NCBI GenBank assembly: GCA_012798695.1 | Contig: JAAZMR010000042.1 | Span: 1-36,422 of the forward strand | Source: Bacillota bacterium | GTDB lineage: Bacteria > Bacillota > Limnochordia > DTU087 | Direction: 5' to 3' | DNA: 36,422 nt | Part shown: piece after piece, positions 22,591 to 29,963 of the stretch | Numbering within the stretch: position 1 is the stretch's first letter | Layout of the letters: each line of letters begins with the position of its first letter | The notes under the pieces: generated by a model | What the model saw: only the letters and a program-made list of their open reading frames with translations | What the model was told of the DNA's origin: nothing | Database searches by the model: none | Position numbers and translations under genes: made by a program

Positions 22591-23898
22591 ATGTGGAAGC
22601 GAATAGGGCTACTGGTCTTGCTCATCTGGCTCATTGGCGCTAATGCAGTTCTCGCTCAAGTCGAGACGATAGATTTAGAAGATGCAGCTCAGCAACTGGT
22701 TCGCCCGGGATGGGAAGAGCCAGCCCTTCAGCAAGATGAGCCGACGATTATCTACTCACTGCGCCTCGTTGAGCTCAGCTTGGATGTGGACAAGATCCTA
22801 AAGGCCGCGGTAGAGCTATCTGTGAATGAGGCATCTGAGGGGGGGTATACCTTAATCACCGACCAAGCTATTTTGAGCTGGGTAGGTGCATACCCCACTA
22901 GCTTCACCGGAGACATGGCTGGTCAATGGGAAAGGTCTTTATCAGGAAGCGGCTGTGAAACTCGGTTAGCTACCATAGGAGAACGATCTGTATGGGCTGA
23001 GTTGACAGCAGACAGGATCACCGGCTCAGAAGAGGAAATGGAACTCGATCAGGGACTCAAGATATCATTAAAGCCCCACCAAGTGTACGGCCTAGATAGA
23101 AGGGTCTTGACCGATGTATCTGTTGAGTACTTGAGCATCACCGGTGCTTTCGCAGAGGCGAGGATGATAGCTCCGATTGGGTCGGAAGCGTATCAACCGC
23201 TGGCTCTGGTGATGCAGGAAGTACAGAGAAACAGACAGTGGTCCAAAAGGTGCTTTGCTCTCTATGCCACCGCCACGGTCACTGATTCCTGCTTCTTGCC
23301 CCCAAAGGGGCCACTAGTCTCTATAGGCAGCATCAAAGGTCTGCAAGAGCTTCTGACTATATCCCAACCTTCTAAGGCACATTGGACGAAGTTTAGTGTG
23401 GGGCTGGGCCGCCTACATGAAGAAATTGGCTTTAGGGCAGGAGTGGAGCTGGAACGAGCGGAATATAGGGTATGTGTTTTGTTAGATGGTTCTAAATCGG
23501 GATATGGGTATAGGCTTGGTGCAGATTGGCGTCTCTATGAGGAGTTAGGGTTGGCTGTTCACACAGTGCAAAGACCGGGTCTCAATCCCGTTTTCCGTTT
23601 GGGATTATCTGATCAAGTCCATTGGGGCACCTTGAAGCTCGAAGCGAGTTATCTCCCCATCACCTTTGCTGCTGAGGAGGGGAGCCTAATTGATTCGTCA
23701 TGGGCTTTGTTTAGTGCCAGGATTGAACCAAATGATTGGATTTTACGCTATGAGTGTATATATGATGCTGGACAGGTTGGGCACGAGGTAGGGGTAATGA
23801 AGCAACTTAGCTCCCACTTTGATTTAGGTCTGATATGGACTCGACTACCTACCGGTGAAGATTATAGTGGTATCGGCTTAGTTTTTTGGATGGACTGA
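22591..23898 (+). CDS. Exported protein, probable outer-membrane beta-barrel, partner of the secretin
   Basis: The 435-residue protein of unknown family has a signal peptide ending in VLA (about residue 22). Residues 25-240 look like a globular periplasmic domain. The last 190 residues alternate polar and hydrophobic residues in about ten strand-sized blocks (FSVGLGRLHEEIGFRAGVELE, YGYRLGADWRLYEELGLAVH, SGIGLVFWM), as in small outer-membrane barrels. It ends in WMD, so the terminal-aromatic signal is displaced. Start: ATG 22591 is ten bases after GGGGAGG, while ATG 22582 is only one base after it. It begins 16 bases behind the secretin stop, so they are certainly cotranscribed. It could be an outer-membrane partner or anchor of the secretin complex (inference). 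Confidence 0.75.
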   Translation: MWKRIGLLVLLIWLIGANAVLAQVETIDLEDAAQQLVRPGWEEPALQQDEPTIIYSLRLVELSLDVDKILKAAVELSVNEASEGGYTLITDQAILSWVGAYPTSFTGDMAGQWERSLSGSGCETRLATIGERSVWAELTADRITGSEEEMELDQGLKISLKPHQVYGLDRRVLTDVSVEYLSITGAFAEARMIAPIGSEAYQPLALVMQEVQRNRQWSKRCFALYATATVTDSCFLPPKGPLVSIGSIKGLQELLTISQPSKAHWTKFSVGLGRLHEEIGFRAGVELERAEYRVCVLLDGSKSGYGYRLGADWRLYEELGLAVHTVQRPGLNPVFRLGLSDQVHWGTLKLEASYLPITFAAEEGSLIDSSWALFSARIEPNDWILRYECIYDAGQVGHEVGVMKQLSSHFDLGLIWTRLPTGEDYSGIGLVFWMD

Positions 23899-23935
23899 AC
23901 CGAGAGTCGGGACCTCTCAACTAGGAGGAGCTAAT

Positions 23936-25138
23936 ATGGCTGCAAACCGACCAGCATGGAGACTGCGGGTCTGGATGTTAGGCAACTTCGTACTTGAGGT
24001 AAATGGCGGCGAGGTGCCGGCATCAAATTGGAAGTCCAAGAAAGCGCTCAATTTGTTTCGCTATCTGGTAGCCAGGCGTGGTGAAAAGGTTCCCAAAGAC
24101 GTGTTGAATGAGCTCCTCTGGCCCGATATGGAGCTGGATGGATCAACAGAACAGAATCTACATACCTGTGTATACTTTGTACGGAGGGTAATCGATCCCG
24201 ATTTACGGCGCTATGAGAAATCTGAGCTGGTTACCTGCTCTGGTGGCCTTTATTGCTTTGAAGATAGCCAACAGTGCTGGGTGGATATTGAAGAGTTTGA
24301 AGCTCACTATGTGGAAGGTAAGAAGCTAGAGAAAACTGCACCTATAGAAGCTATTGAGGCGTTTAAGCAGGAACTGGCATTGTACCGGGGTGATTTCCTC
24401 TCCGAAGAACCCTATCTAGATTGGGCGATTGAACCCAGGGAATACTACCGCGAAATATATGTCGATGGTGCGCTGCGAGTCGCGGCACTGCTGGCAGATG
24501 TAGCAGATGATCGGGCGGAAGCCATACAGATCTGTCGGAATGCATTAAGAAAAGATCCCTATCGAGAGGACTTACATCATGCCGTGATCAACTGCCTGAT
24601 CAGTGCCGGTCGCTATAGCGAAGCCGCAACCCAGTACAACACATATGCCCGCATGATGAAAGAAGAGTTTGCATTAGAGCCGAGTCGTGAAGCTCAAGCT
24701 TTGCTGCAGCAGATACAACACAGTGGTAGACGTGAGTCCATTCTTACTCAGCCAGGAAGCAGTAAGACACCAGGAGCTTATGTCTGTGATCGGAAGTTTT
24801 TTGAATCAATATGTCGTCTGGAGTATCGGCGCCAGGAACGCAGCCGTAAGCCGGTGACTTTCATGATGGTATCTATCTATGGTGCTCAAGCAATCAGTCA
24901 GCGGCAAGTCTACTCCCTCGCCAATATCTTGCGACAGGGAGACGCTCTTTGCCGGTGGGATGAGGGGAAGGTTGGCATCTGCCTATGGGGTACAGATGAA
25001 GATGGGGCCAAGATAGTAAGTCAAAGGCTGAAACGAGAGATTGAGAAAGATGGGCTCGCTAGAGCGGGGGTCAGCTATGATGTGCTTAAAGCTGGTGATA
25101 GCCCACCGGTCTTGGAGATTCTACAGAAAGCCTATTGA
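23936..25138 (+). CDS. SARP/BTAD transcriptional activator with degenerate GGDEF-like C-terminus
   Basis: The 400-residue cytoplasmic regulator has three parts. Residues 8-100 form an OmpR-like winged helix (LRVWMLGNFVLEVNGGEV, SKKALNLFRYLVARRGEKVPK, LLWPDM). Residues 105-260 form the bacterial transcriptional activator (BTAD/TPR) domain, ending YARMMKEEFALEPSREAQALL. Residues 275-400 resemble a GGDEF domain (FFESICRLEYRRQERSRKPV, LANILRQGDALCRWDEGKVG), but GGDEF itself is replaced, so it cannot be a cyclase. It could still bind a nucleotide or act as a dimer module. It starts 37 bases after the barrel gene behind an AGGAGG site, and is probably the dedicated activator of the surrounding exported-protein genes. 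Confidence 0.88.
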   Translation: MAANRPAWRLRVWMLGNFVLEVNGGEVPASNWKSKKALNLFRYLVARRGEKVPKDVLNELLWPDMELDGSTEQNLHTCVYFVRRVIDPDLRRYEKSELVTCSGGLYCFEDSQQCWVDIEEFEAHYVEGKKLEKTAPIEAIEAFKQELALYRGDFLSEEPYLDWAIEPREYYREIYVDGALRVAALLADVADDRAEAIQICRNALRKDPYREDLHHAVINCLISAGRYSEAATQYNTYARMMKEEFALEPSREAQALLQQIQHSGRRESILTQPGSSKTPGAYVCDRKFFESICRLEYRRQERSRKPVTFMMVSIYGAQAISQRQVYSLANILRQGDALCRWDEGKVGICLWGTDEDGAKIVSQRLKREIEKDGLARAGVSYDVLKAGDSPPVLEILQKAY

Positions 25139-25237
25139 TTCGACATATTCCGGTAAGAATTTAACAAATATTTGAGAAAAACTCAAGAACGCCAGGTTAC
25201 AATGTGGATAAGATAGATATGTTGGGGGGAAATACCA

Positions 25238-25450
25238 ATGACATCTTCCACATTCATCATTCGAATTCTGCGCACAGATAATGGAACCTGGCAGGGGCGC
25301 ATCGGGCATACTCAAACCGGTGAGATGAGGCCGTTTAAAGGCTGTTTGGAGATGCTCAGGCTGATGGATGAAATTATAGGGACCAAAGAACGTTCGGAAG
25401 AGGGGATCGGGCGCAATGCAGGTGAATGGCCGACGACCAACAAAGCGTAA
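25238..25450 (+). CDS. Small 70-residue protein, unknown
   Basis: This short cytoplasmic protein opens FIIRILRTDNGTWQGRIGH and continues CLEMLRLMDEIIGTKE. It resembles, from memory, small Bacillota proteins that open with a strand pair WQGxIxx and end in a helix. GGGGGGA precedes the ATG with good spacing, and its end overlaps the next gene by 35 bases, suggesting translational coupling. It lies 99 bases behind the SARP gene; a short inverted repeat TTGAG/CTCAA (25172-25176, 25182-25186) sits in that gap. A small regulatory or adaptor role is possible but unproven. Confidence 0.75.
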   Translation: MTSSTFIIRILRTDNGTWQGRIGHTQTGEMRPFKGCLEMLRLMDEIIGTKERSEEGIGRNAGEWPTTNKA

Positions 25451-26270
25451 TCGACGAGTAGTGCTTATATTTACGCTGGTACTATCGCTGGCTCTGTGTG
25501 GTAGTGCGCGGGGCAACAGCCGAGTGCGAATGAATCCTGGAGCAATAAACTTTCATATAGACACAAAACCGTCTGAGCCGTATGTATATAGCCAAGACGT
25601 CCTGACGTTAGAGTGGAAGAATGGAGCAGACCGTGAAGATATTTCCTATGAGATTACCAATCTCCTGGATAAGGAAACGATGATCCCTGCCTCTCTGATC
25701 GAAGCTGCGAGAATAGGAGTATCGGACTATCAATCATTAGATCTGCCGATGGTTTTTCTAAGGGCCAATGAAGACAAGGCACAAATCAGCTTTCGTATTG
25801 CCTCGGAAGCTTGGCGAAGTGCTGGCAATTTCGATGGCTTGCTGCGAACAACACGTTTAAATAACGGGGATATCAATGTCAAGGCCCATGTCCAGAAATA
25901 TACCTGCCTGGACGTGGACGCGGGTGAAGATGGCATAGTGGTCGATGCCAACCAGGGCCCCGGAATCTACGCAGCAGATGAGAAAATCGGGTTCACAGTC
26001 TTTTCTAATGGTAAACCTTGGATATTAAGTGTTTCTAGTGAATGCCTGAACCTGTCTTCATCTGTACCAGGCTTATCGCAAATACCACCAGAGAATATCT
26101 GGGTGAGACTTGATGATGAGGATTATGAGATTAATATGGCAGAGGGTCTCATCTTGAGTGGCCCTGCCGGTAAGTTGGTGGCACACGAGTTGAGTGTGAG
26201 GGTAAGAACAGAGCTTGAGCATGTCTCTGGTACTTACAAAGGCAAGCTTAAGTTAACTCTCAGTGAATAA
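25416..26270 (+). CDS. Exported two-domain beta-rich protein D
   Basis: The 284-residue protein has an N-terminal basic stretch and a signal peptide ending near CGSARG (about residue 33). Two beta-rich halves follow. The first (about 38-155) starts RVRMNPGAINFHIDTKPSEP; the second (about 160-284) starts VHAQ-like VKAHVQKYTCLDVDAGEDG. It ends VSGTYKGKLKLTLSE, matching the closing strands of proteins A and C in this locus. Two cysteines (YTCLD, SSECLN) could form a disulfide in the second half. The start ATG lies inside the preceding small gene and has GAGGGG upstream at about ten bases. It may be a tip adhesin or a larger subunit of the putative surface structure. Confidence 0.75.
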   Translation: MQVNGRRPTKRNRRVVLIFTLVLSLALCGSARGNSRVRMNPGAINFHIDTKPSEPYVYSQDVLTLEWKNGADREDISYEITNLLDKETMIPASLIEAARIGVSDYQSLDLPMVFLRANEDKAQISFRIASEAWRSAGNFDGLLRTTRLNNGDINVKAHVQKYTCLDVDAGEDGIVVDANQGPGIYAADEKIGFTVFSNGKPWILSVSSECLNLSSSVPGLSQIPPENIWVRLDDEDYEINMAEGLILSGPAGKLVAHELSVRVRTELEHVSGTYKGKLKLTLSE

Positions 26271-26528
26271 GCAAGGAACATAGTGCCATAAGTGGTTGAA
26301 TGTGGTAGACTATCATTGTGACGAGTTGCACAGGAGGTGATGTTGCCGAAGCCGATATAGCGATCATATTCACCCTAAAGTAAATGGCCTTATATCTCAA
26401 GACTTTCCTTTCCTCATTGGAGGCGACGACCCACTACCTTAACTGGTCACCTATGGGTAGTGGCGAGCTAGTGGTGAAACCGGCCAAGAGGGTAAGAAGT
26501 AATCTAGCCAATGAGGAGGAAGATTTCG
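26271..26528. other. Gene-free gap before exported protein C
   Basis: These 258 bases hold no believable gene and no recognisable c-di-GMP aptamer. An AGGAGGTGATG at 26332-26342 looks like a ribosome binding site, but the frame after it closes quickly. Confidence 0.5.
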
Positions 26529-27023
26529 ATGAAAAAGATTACGGCAATGATCATGGTCGTAGCACTGATATTAGGCGTAAGCTCACTGGTGTTGGCCAAG
26601 GAGAATACGGAGCTCGCCAAGCAGGATGTCCATCTTACGGTCAAGGTAGCTAATTGGGCAGAGTTAAGCAATCTAGAGCCTATGGCAGTAGCACTTGCGC
26701 AGCCGGGACAGCGGATAAATGCGAGCCAGCCTATTACCGTACAGACTAATACGAACGTCACAGTTTCCGTGTCAGAGCCTACACTAACCGAGGCAGATAG
26801 CCAGATACTCGCAGCCAAAGAGACTGGGGCTCTCAAGTGGGGACTAGGTTTCGCAAGACACTGTACACCCATGACACCTGGCTCTTCCTTCAAGGTGGAT
26901 GCCGGGAGCGCGGACACCAGAAATCTAATATTCTGGGCAGAATGGGCTGAGGAGGACTGGTGGACACTGATAGCCGGCAATTATTCGGGTACTGCTACTG
27001 TCACCATAGCGTCGATGGAGTAG
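26529..27023 (+). CDS. Exported beta-sandwich protein C
   Basis: The 164-residue exported protein has a signal peptide ending in LVLA (about residue 23). The mature part opens VHLTVKVANWAELSNLEPM, has a threonine/asparagine-rich strand region (VQTNTNVTVSVSEPT) and ends NYSGTATVTIASME. The general plan matches proteins A and B of this locus: short opening strand with V-V-A or I-P, central strand, closing GxYxGT strand. It carries a single cysteine. ATG 26529 has GAGGAGGAAG at 26513-26522; the in-frame ATG at 26511 precedes that site. It is followed after 47 bases by the large PapD-like protein. Likely a subunit or secreted matrix protein. Confidence 0.78.
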   Translation: MKKITAMIMVVALILGVSSLVLAKENTELAKQDVHLTVKVANWAELSNLEPMAVALAQPGQRINASQPITVQTNTNVTVSVSEPTLTEADSQILAAKETGALKWGLGFARHCTPMTPGSSFKVDAGSADTRNLIFWAEWAEEDWWTLIAGNYSGTATVTIASME

Positions 27024-27070
27024 GCTATAGTGGTTAGACTACGCTGACCGTGCGAAGAGAGGGTGGTATT

Positions 27071-28600
27071 GTGAAGACTGCCGTTCGCAGGATGATGCTG
27101 AGCTTGGCTGTTGGCCTGATCATATTAATGGCTTGTCCGGTGAGCTGGGCCTTTGGTGTGCGCCCTTTGGTGATCGACCTGCATATGAAGCCCGGGGATA
27201 CTAGGGATTTTGAGATAATCTTTAATCCTGGCAACAGCGATGAAACAGTACTACTCTCTTTATACCAGCCGGTACAGCTGCTTAGCGGAAATTTGGCTTA
27301 TCAAGAGCCCAATCCTGAGATCTTTCCTTCAGTCAATTGGGTAAAATTGGGCAAACAGGAGATCAAGGTCTATCCTGGTGAAGATTCATCTGTATCAGGT
27401 ACTGTCAAGGTACCCTTTGATGCCGGAGGTTCCCATACAGTAGTGATTATGGCTGAACCGAAGGTGGCAGCTGATCAACCAGGGATTACCCTCATAGTTA
27501 GATATGCGATTCGCCTCAATATTCGAGTTGATCGACCTGGGTTGCGGACTCAGGCTGAACTTGTGGACTTCAACATGCATCCTGGGGCCGAGGGCGAGCC
27601 AGTCATTGCCGCGCGGGTTGCCAATACCTCTGCATGGGATTATCTTGTGTCTGGGGAGATAACCCTAAGGGACTCAGAGAAGCGGCTGGTAGAGCGGATA
27701 GTATTGAATAGTGAGGCTGCTGACAGAGCTAATCTAACTCAAACGAGGGTTTATCCTGGCAGTGAAGTAGAGTTTACGGGTATGGTGACTAGACGGCTGA
27801 ATCCCGGTGATTATACTCTCAGGTGCTTTCTCCGCTATGGCGAGCATGGTCAGATCATTCAAACCAAGGGCATCACTATCGCCGCAGGAGACTACAATTT
27901 CCCGGGAGCGGATGAGATCGGTGCTTTTACTGTAGAGCCCGAAAGCATTGAGATGGAGCTGAAAGCCGGTCAGCAGAAAAGCCAGGTATTGCAGTTAACG
28001 AGTGAAATCCAAGATCCGGTGATACTTGTAGTCAGTGGCAAGGATCTTCAGCCTGAATACCTCTACTCCCCATTAGCATGGGTGGAGTTGAGAGGCTCAA
28101 ATCAGTTTGAGCTTCCCGGGAGGGGTAGAAGTAGGGTTGTATTGACAGTAGCGATTCCTAAGGAAGTGGATGATGCCAGCTATAACGGTTCTCTGGTTTT
28201 GGGAGCCTATTCCCCGGAAAATGGGGATTTGCTCAGCCAAAGGGTGATCCCAATTTCAATCTTAGTGGGGGATGATCACCTTTATGCGGTTGAGCTCAAG
28301 AGCCTTGAAGCTGAGCAGGTAGAAGAAGGCCATGTGCTCTCGCTAGATATAGCTAACACGGGTAATGTGGATCTGAAGCCACATGCTGACCTAGTAATTA
28401 GCACTGAGACTGGTGAGTTTACGGAAAGAGCTGCATTGATGCTAGCGGAGGGGGCAAAGAAGGTCATCCCTCTGCAGAGACAACAGCTGGTGGGTATCGC
28501 CCAGGGGCTGCAGCCTGGACTCTATCGGATCATGGTGACGGTTTATGATGGCAGCCGAGAGATTCAGGCCAGTGAGATGCTGTTGGAGATAGATGAATAA
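27071..28600 (+). CDS. Large exported protein with PapD/DUF916-like and further Ig-like domains
   Basis: The 509-residue protein has a signal peptide ending in VSWA (about residue 27). The N-terminal domain (about 28-150) reads FGVRPLVIDLHMKPGDTRDF, then NPGNSDETVLLSLYQPVQLL and PGEDSSVSGTVKVP. This plan is seen in PapD-type chaperones and in DUF916 domains of WxL-associated proteins. Domains about 155-280 and 290-500 are further Ig-like folds with NTSAWDYLVSGEI and NTGNVDLKPHADL strands. There is no C-terminal membrane helix or sortase motif, in contrast to Gram-positive DUF916 proteins, so a soluble periplasmic role is likely. GTG 27071 has GAGAGGGTGG upstream. It may chaperone the small beta-sandwich proteins during export. 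Confidence 0.8.
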   Translation: MKTAVRRMMLSLAVGLIILMACPVSWAFGVRPLVIDLHMKPGDTRDFEIIFNPGNSDETVLLSLYQPVQLLSGNLAYQEPNPEIFPSVNWVKLGKQEIKVYPGEDSSVSGTVKVPFDAGGSHTVVIMAEPKVAADQPGITLIVRYAIRLNIRVDRPGLRTQAELVDFNMHPGAEGEPVIAARVANTSAWDYLVSGEITLRDSEKRLVERIVLNSEAADRANLTQTRVYPGSEVEFTGMVTRRLNPGDYTLRCFLRYGEHGQIIQTKGITIAAGDYNFPGADEIGAFTVEPESIEMELKAGQQKSQVLQLTSEIQDPVILVVSGKDLQPEYLYSPLAWVELRGSNQFELPGRGRSRVVLTVAIPKEVDDASYNGSLVLGAYSPENGDLLSQRVIPISILVGDDHLYAVELKSLEAEQVEEGHVLSLDIANTGNVDLKPHADLVISTETGEFTERAALMLAEGAKKVIPLQRQQLVGIAQGLQPGLYRIMVTVYDGSREIQASEMLLEIDE

Positions 28601-28674
28601 CCATAAGATAGGATATTTTTCCCACAAAAGCAGGAGTTTGCTTGCTGCCGTGGAACCTACTAATTGAAAGTGTT

Positions 28675-28704
28675 TTGGAAGTCAGAATTTGTGGTATATA
28701 TATA
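28675..28704 (+). promoter_or_regulatory. Probable promoter of the riboswitch leader
   Basis: TTGGAA (28675-28680) is followed after 16-18 bases by TATATA (28697-28702 or 28699-28704) within an alternating TA run. This would start RNA about 15 bases ahead of the first aptamer. Confidence 0.6.
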
Positions 28705-28723
28705 CTGGAGAAATTATTATAAC

Positions 28724-28813
28724 CTCTACGATAAAGGCAAACCCGTCGAAAGGCGGCGACGCAAAGTCAACGGGCCTAAAGCACAAAGCTAAGGTGGCCG
28801 GACTGCCGAAGAG
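28724..28813 (+). promoter_or_regulatory. c-di-GMP-I riboswitch (GEMM-I), copy 1
   Basis: All main marks of the GEMM-I aptamer are present: GGCAAACC (28736-28743), a CCGTC/GGCGG stem capped by a GAAA tetraloop, GACGCAAAG, GGGCCTAAAG as tetraloop receptor, and GGCCGGACTGCCG at the 3' side. P1 closes with CTCT (28724-28727) and AGAG (28810-28813). The base equivalent to G20 is G, which predicts c-di-GMP rather than cyclic AMP-GMP as ligand. A terminator follows at 28834. CCGAAGAGA (28806-28814) can instead pair with TCTCTTTGG (28848-28856), which would form when P1 is open and would interfere with the terminator. Prediction: c-di-GMP stops transcription. Confidence 0.93.
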
Positions 28814-28833
28814 AGACACAGGACCATGTAAGG

Positions 28834-28875
28834 AAGGAGCCTGACCATCTCTTTGGATGAACAGGGCTCCTTTTT
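28834..28875 (+). terminator. Riboswitch-controlled Rho-independent terminator
   Basis: AAGGAGCC (28834-28841) pairs with GGCTCCTT (28865-28872), extended by TG/CA next to a bulged G, followed by TTTTT (28871-28875). It lies 20 bases after aptamer 1 and before aptamer 2, so it decides whether the second switch and the gene are transcribed. Confidence 0.88.
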
Positions 28876-28941
28876 GATATACTTCGAGATTGCGCACAAG
28901 GAGCCTGATACAGCTACAATCGATCATAAAGATGAGGATCT

Positions 28942-29028
28942 CTCCAGAAAAGGTAAACCCGCTGAAAGGCGGGGGCACAAAGCCACGGGCCTAAGAGGAA
29001 ACTTATGGCGGCCGGGTTGCCAAAGGAG
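28942..29028 (+). promoter_or_regulatory. c-di-GMP-I riboswitch (GEMM-I), copy 2, P1 overlaps the ribosome binding site
   Basis: The aptamer shows GGTAAACCCGC (28952-28962), a GAAA-capped stem, GGCACAAAG, GGGCCTAAG and GGCCGGGTTGCC. The G20 equivalent is G, so c-di-GMP is expected. P1 can close with CTCC (28942-28945) and GGAG (29025-29028). This GGAG is the core of the AAGGAGGA ribosome binding site (29023-29030) of the gene starting at 29037. Ligand binding, which stabilises P1, would therefore hide the site and block translation. AAGGAGCCTGA at 28898-28908, between the two switches, repeats the start of the terminator arm at 28834. Confidence 0.92.
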
Positions 29029-29036
29029 GATTAGAA

Positions 29037-29501
29037 GTGAAGAGAAATGCAGCCCTCAGTGTTGTTTTGGTCTTCTTACTGTTAGGCAGTTTTGCTCATA
29101 CCGCATGGGCGCGAGAGTTAGCTAGGGCTGAACTCAAGGTTCGGCTAGAGATTCCGGTTATGCAAAGACTGACTGTCCTGCAGCCGGCAGAGATTGTCTT
29201 CACGTACCCAGCCAATGGACAGGCTTTGGTGTTCACCAATGTGGGCAAGGTAAGGGTGCAAAGTAATGCCAATTGGGCTTTGACTGTCGGTGCCATTTCT
29301 GATTCCAATGTGGCCATATCCATAAGACCCTCCCATGATAGATTTGCTCCTTGGCAGACCATCGATGGCTACGGGCGAGTATATACCGGCCCCAATGGTT
29401 CTGAAGACATAAGTTGGGATGTGAAGATCGAAAGTCGGCGGTCAGCCGATGCAGTCGGACAAGGCATGGTGCAGCTCTATTTCACATTGGGTCACCTGTA
29501 G
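29037..29501 (+). CDS. Exported beta-sandwich protein B under tandem c-di-GMP riboswitches
   Basis: The 154-residue exported protein has a signal peptide ending in TAWA (about residue 26). The mature part opens AELKVRLEIPVMQRLTVLQ, continues with PAEIVFTYPANGQ and VRVQSNANWALTVG, and ends MVQLYFTLGHL. It has no cysteines. The opening strand and the central S-N-W strand closely match protein A (20793) and more loosely C and D, so these are probably distant paralogues. GTG 29037 has AAGGAGGA six bases upstream; that site is part of riboswitch 2. A terminator follows at 29550, so it forms its own unit. It is predicted to be made only when c-di-GMP is low. A surface or matrix role is inferred. 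Confidence 0.85.
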   Translation: MKRNAALSVVLVFLLLGSFAHTAWARELARAELKVRLEIPVMQRLTVLQPAEIVFTYPANGQALVFTNVGKVRVQSNANWALTVGAISDSNVAISIRPSHDRFAPWQTIDGYGRVYTGPNGSEDISWDVKIESRRSADAVGQGMVQLYFTLGHL

Positions 29502-29549
29502 GCTTGGCTTGGCTGCGAGGATGTGCATCGATCAAACACCAGAGAATCT

Positions 29550-29572
29550 GCCCAGGTGTATCCTGGGCTTTT
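29550..29572 (+). terminator. Rho-independent terminator after exported protein B
   Basis: GCCCAGG (29550-29556) pairs with CCTGGGC (29562-29568) over a five-base loop, followed by TTTT. Confidence 0.88.
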
Positions 29573-29595
29573 GTGTTATCAAGCGTAATGCAATA

Positions 29596-29772
29596 CTATC
29601 TGGTCAAAGAATAATCCTGATCATCGTGATGAATGTGGCCGCAGTACTGACAGCGTTTGGGGCTCTTTACTCTGATCTTGATCTCTAGTCCCTCGTTTTC
29701 GATCTTGATTTTTTTCTTCCGGCCATCATCGCTTTGGCGCACTCTCACTTTGAGTTTGTCATTCCCATCCAC
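29596..29772 (-). CDS. Small zinc-ribbon-like protein (58 residues)
   Basis: The predicted cytoplasmic protein of 58 residues has a lysine/arginine-rich first half of strand character (KLKVRVRQSDDGRKKKIKI, then ENEGLEIKIRVKS). A single C-terminal CQYCGHIHHDDQDYS follows, which could hold zinc through two cysteines and two histidines. GTG at 29770-29772 is preceded, reading leftward, by GGAGGG at ideal seven-base spacing. The open frame extends 38 codons further to a TTG without such a site. It lies convergent to exported protein B, with its end just past that gene's terminator. Function unknown; nucleic-acid binding is plausible. Confidence 0.65.
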   Translation of the reverse strand: MDGNDKLKVRVRQSDDGRKKKIKIENEGLEIKIRVKSPKRCQYCGHIHHDDQDYSLTR

Positions 29773-29963
29773 ATCTGTTCCCTCCAGGACTCTTTTGTTG
29801 TTCGCTCTGGGATATAGTACGGGTGGAAAGCGGAATTGGTGACGCATGCCGCTGCTAGAACAAGTGGTCCTCCCAGTTCGATTCAACTACTTGAGTCTGG
29901 CAGGAAAATGCTGCCGACTGGCGAAAAACAATCAGAGTAGACAGGAAGGAGAAGTGATGGCGC

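Noticed and set aside
26384-26653. An 89-codon frame before exported protein C
   Set aside because: No ribosome binding site, low-complexity product, and it overlaps the start of the real gene at 26529.
28853-29125. A 90-codon plus-strand frame across the riboswitch leader
   Set aside because: It overlaps both the second c-di-GMP aptamer and the signal-peptide gene in another frame; the RNA structure explains the sequence.
29866-29900. A tRNA T-loop-like AGTTCGATTC
   Set aside because: No matching acceptor, D or anticodon stems can be built around it on either strand.
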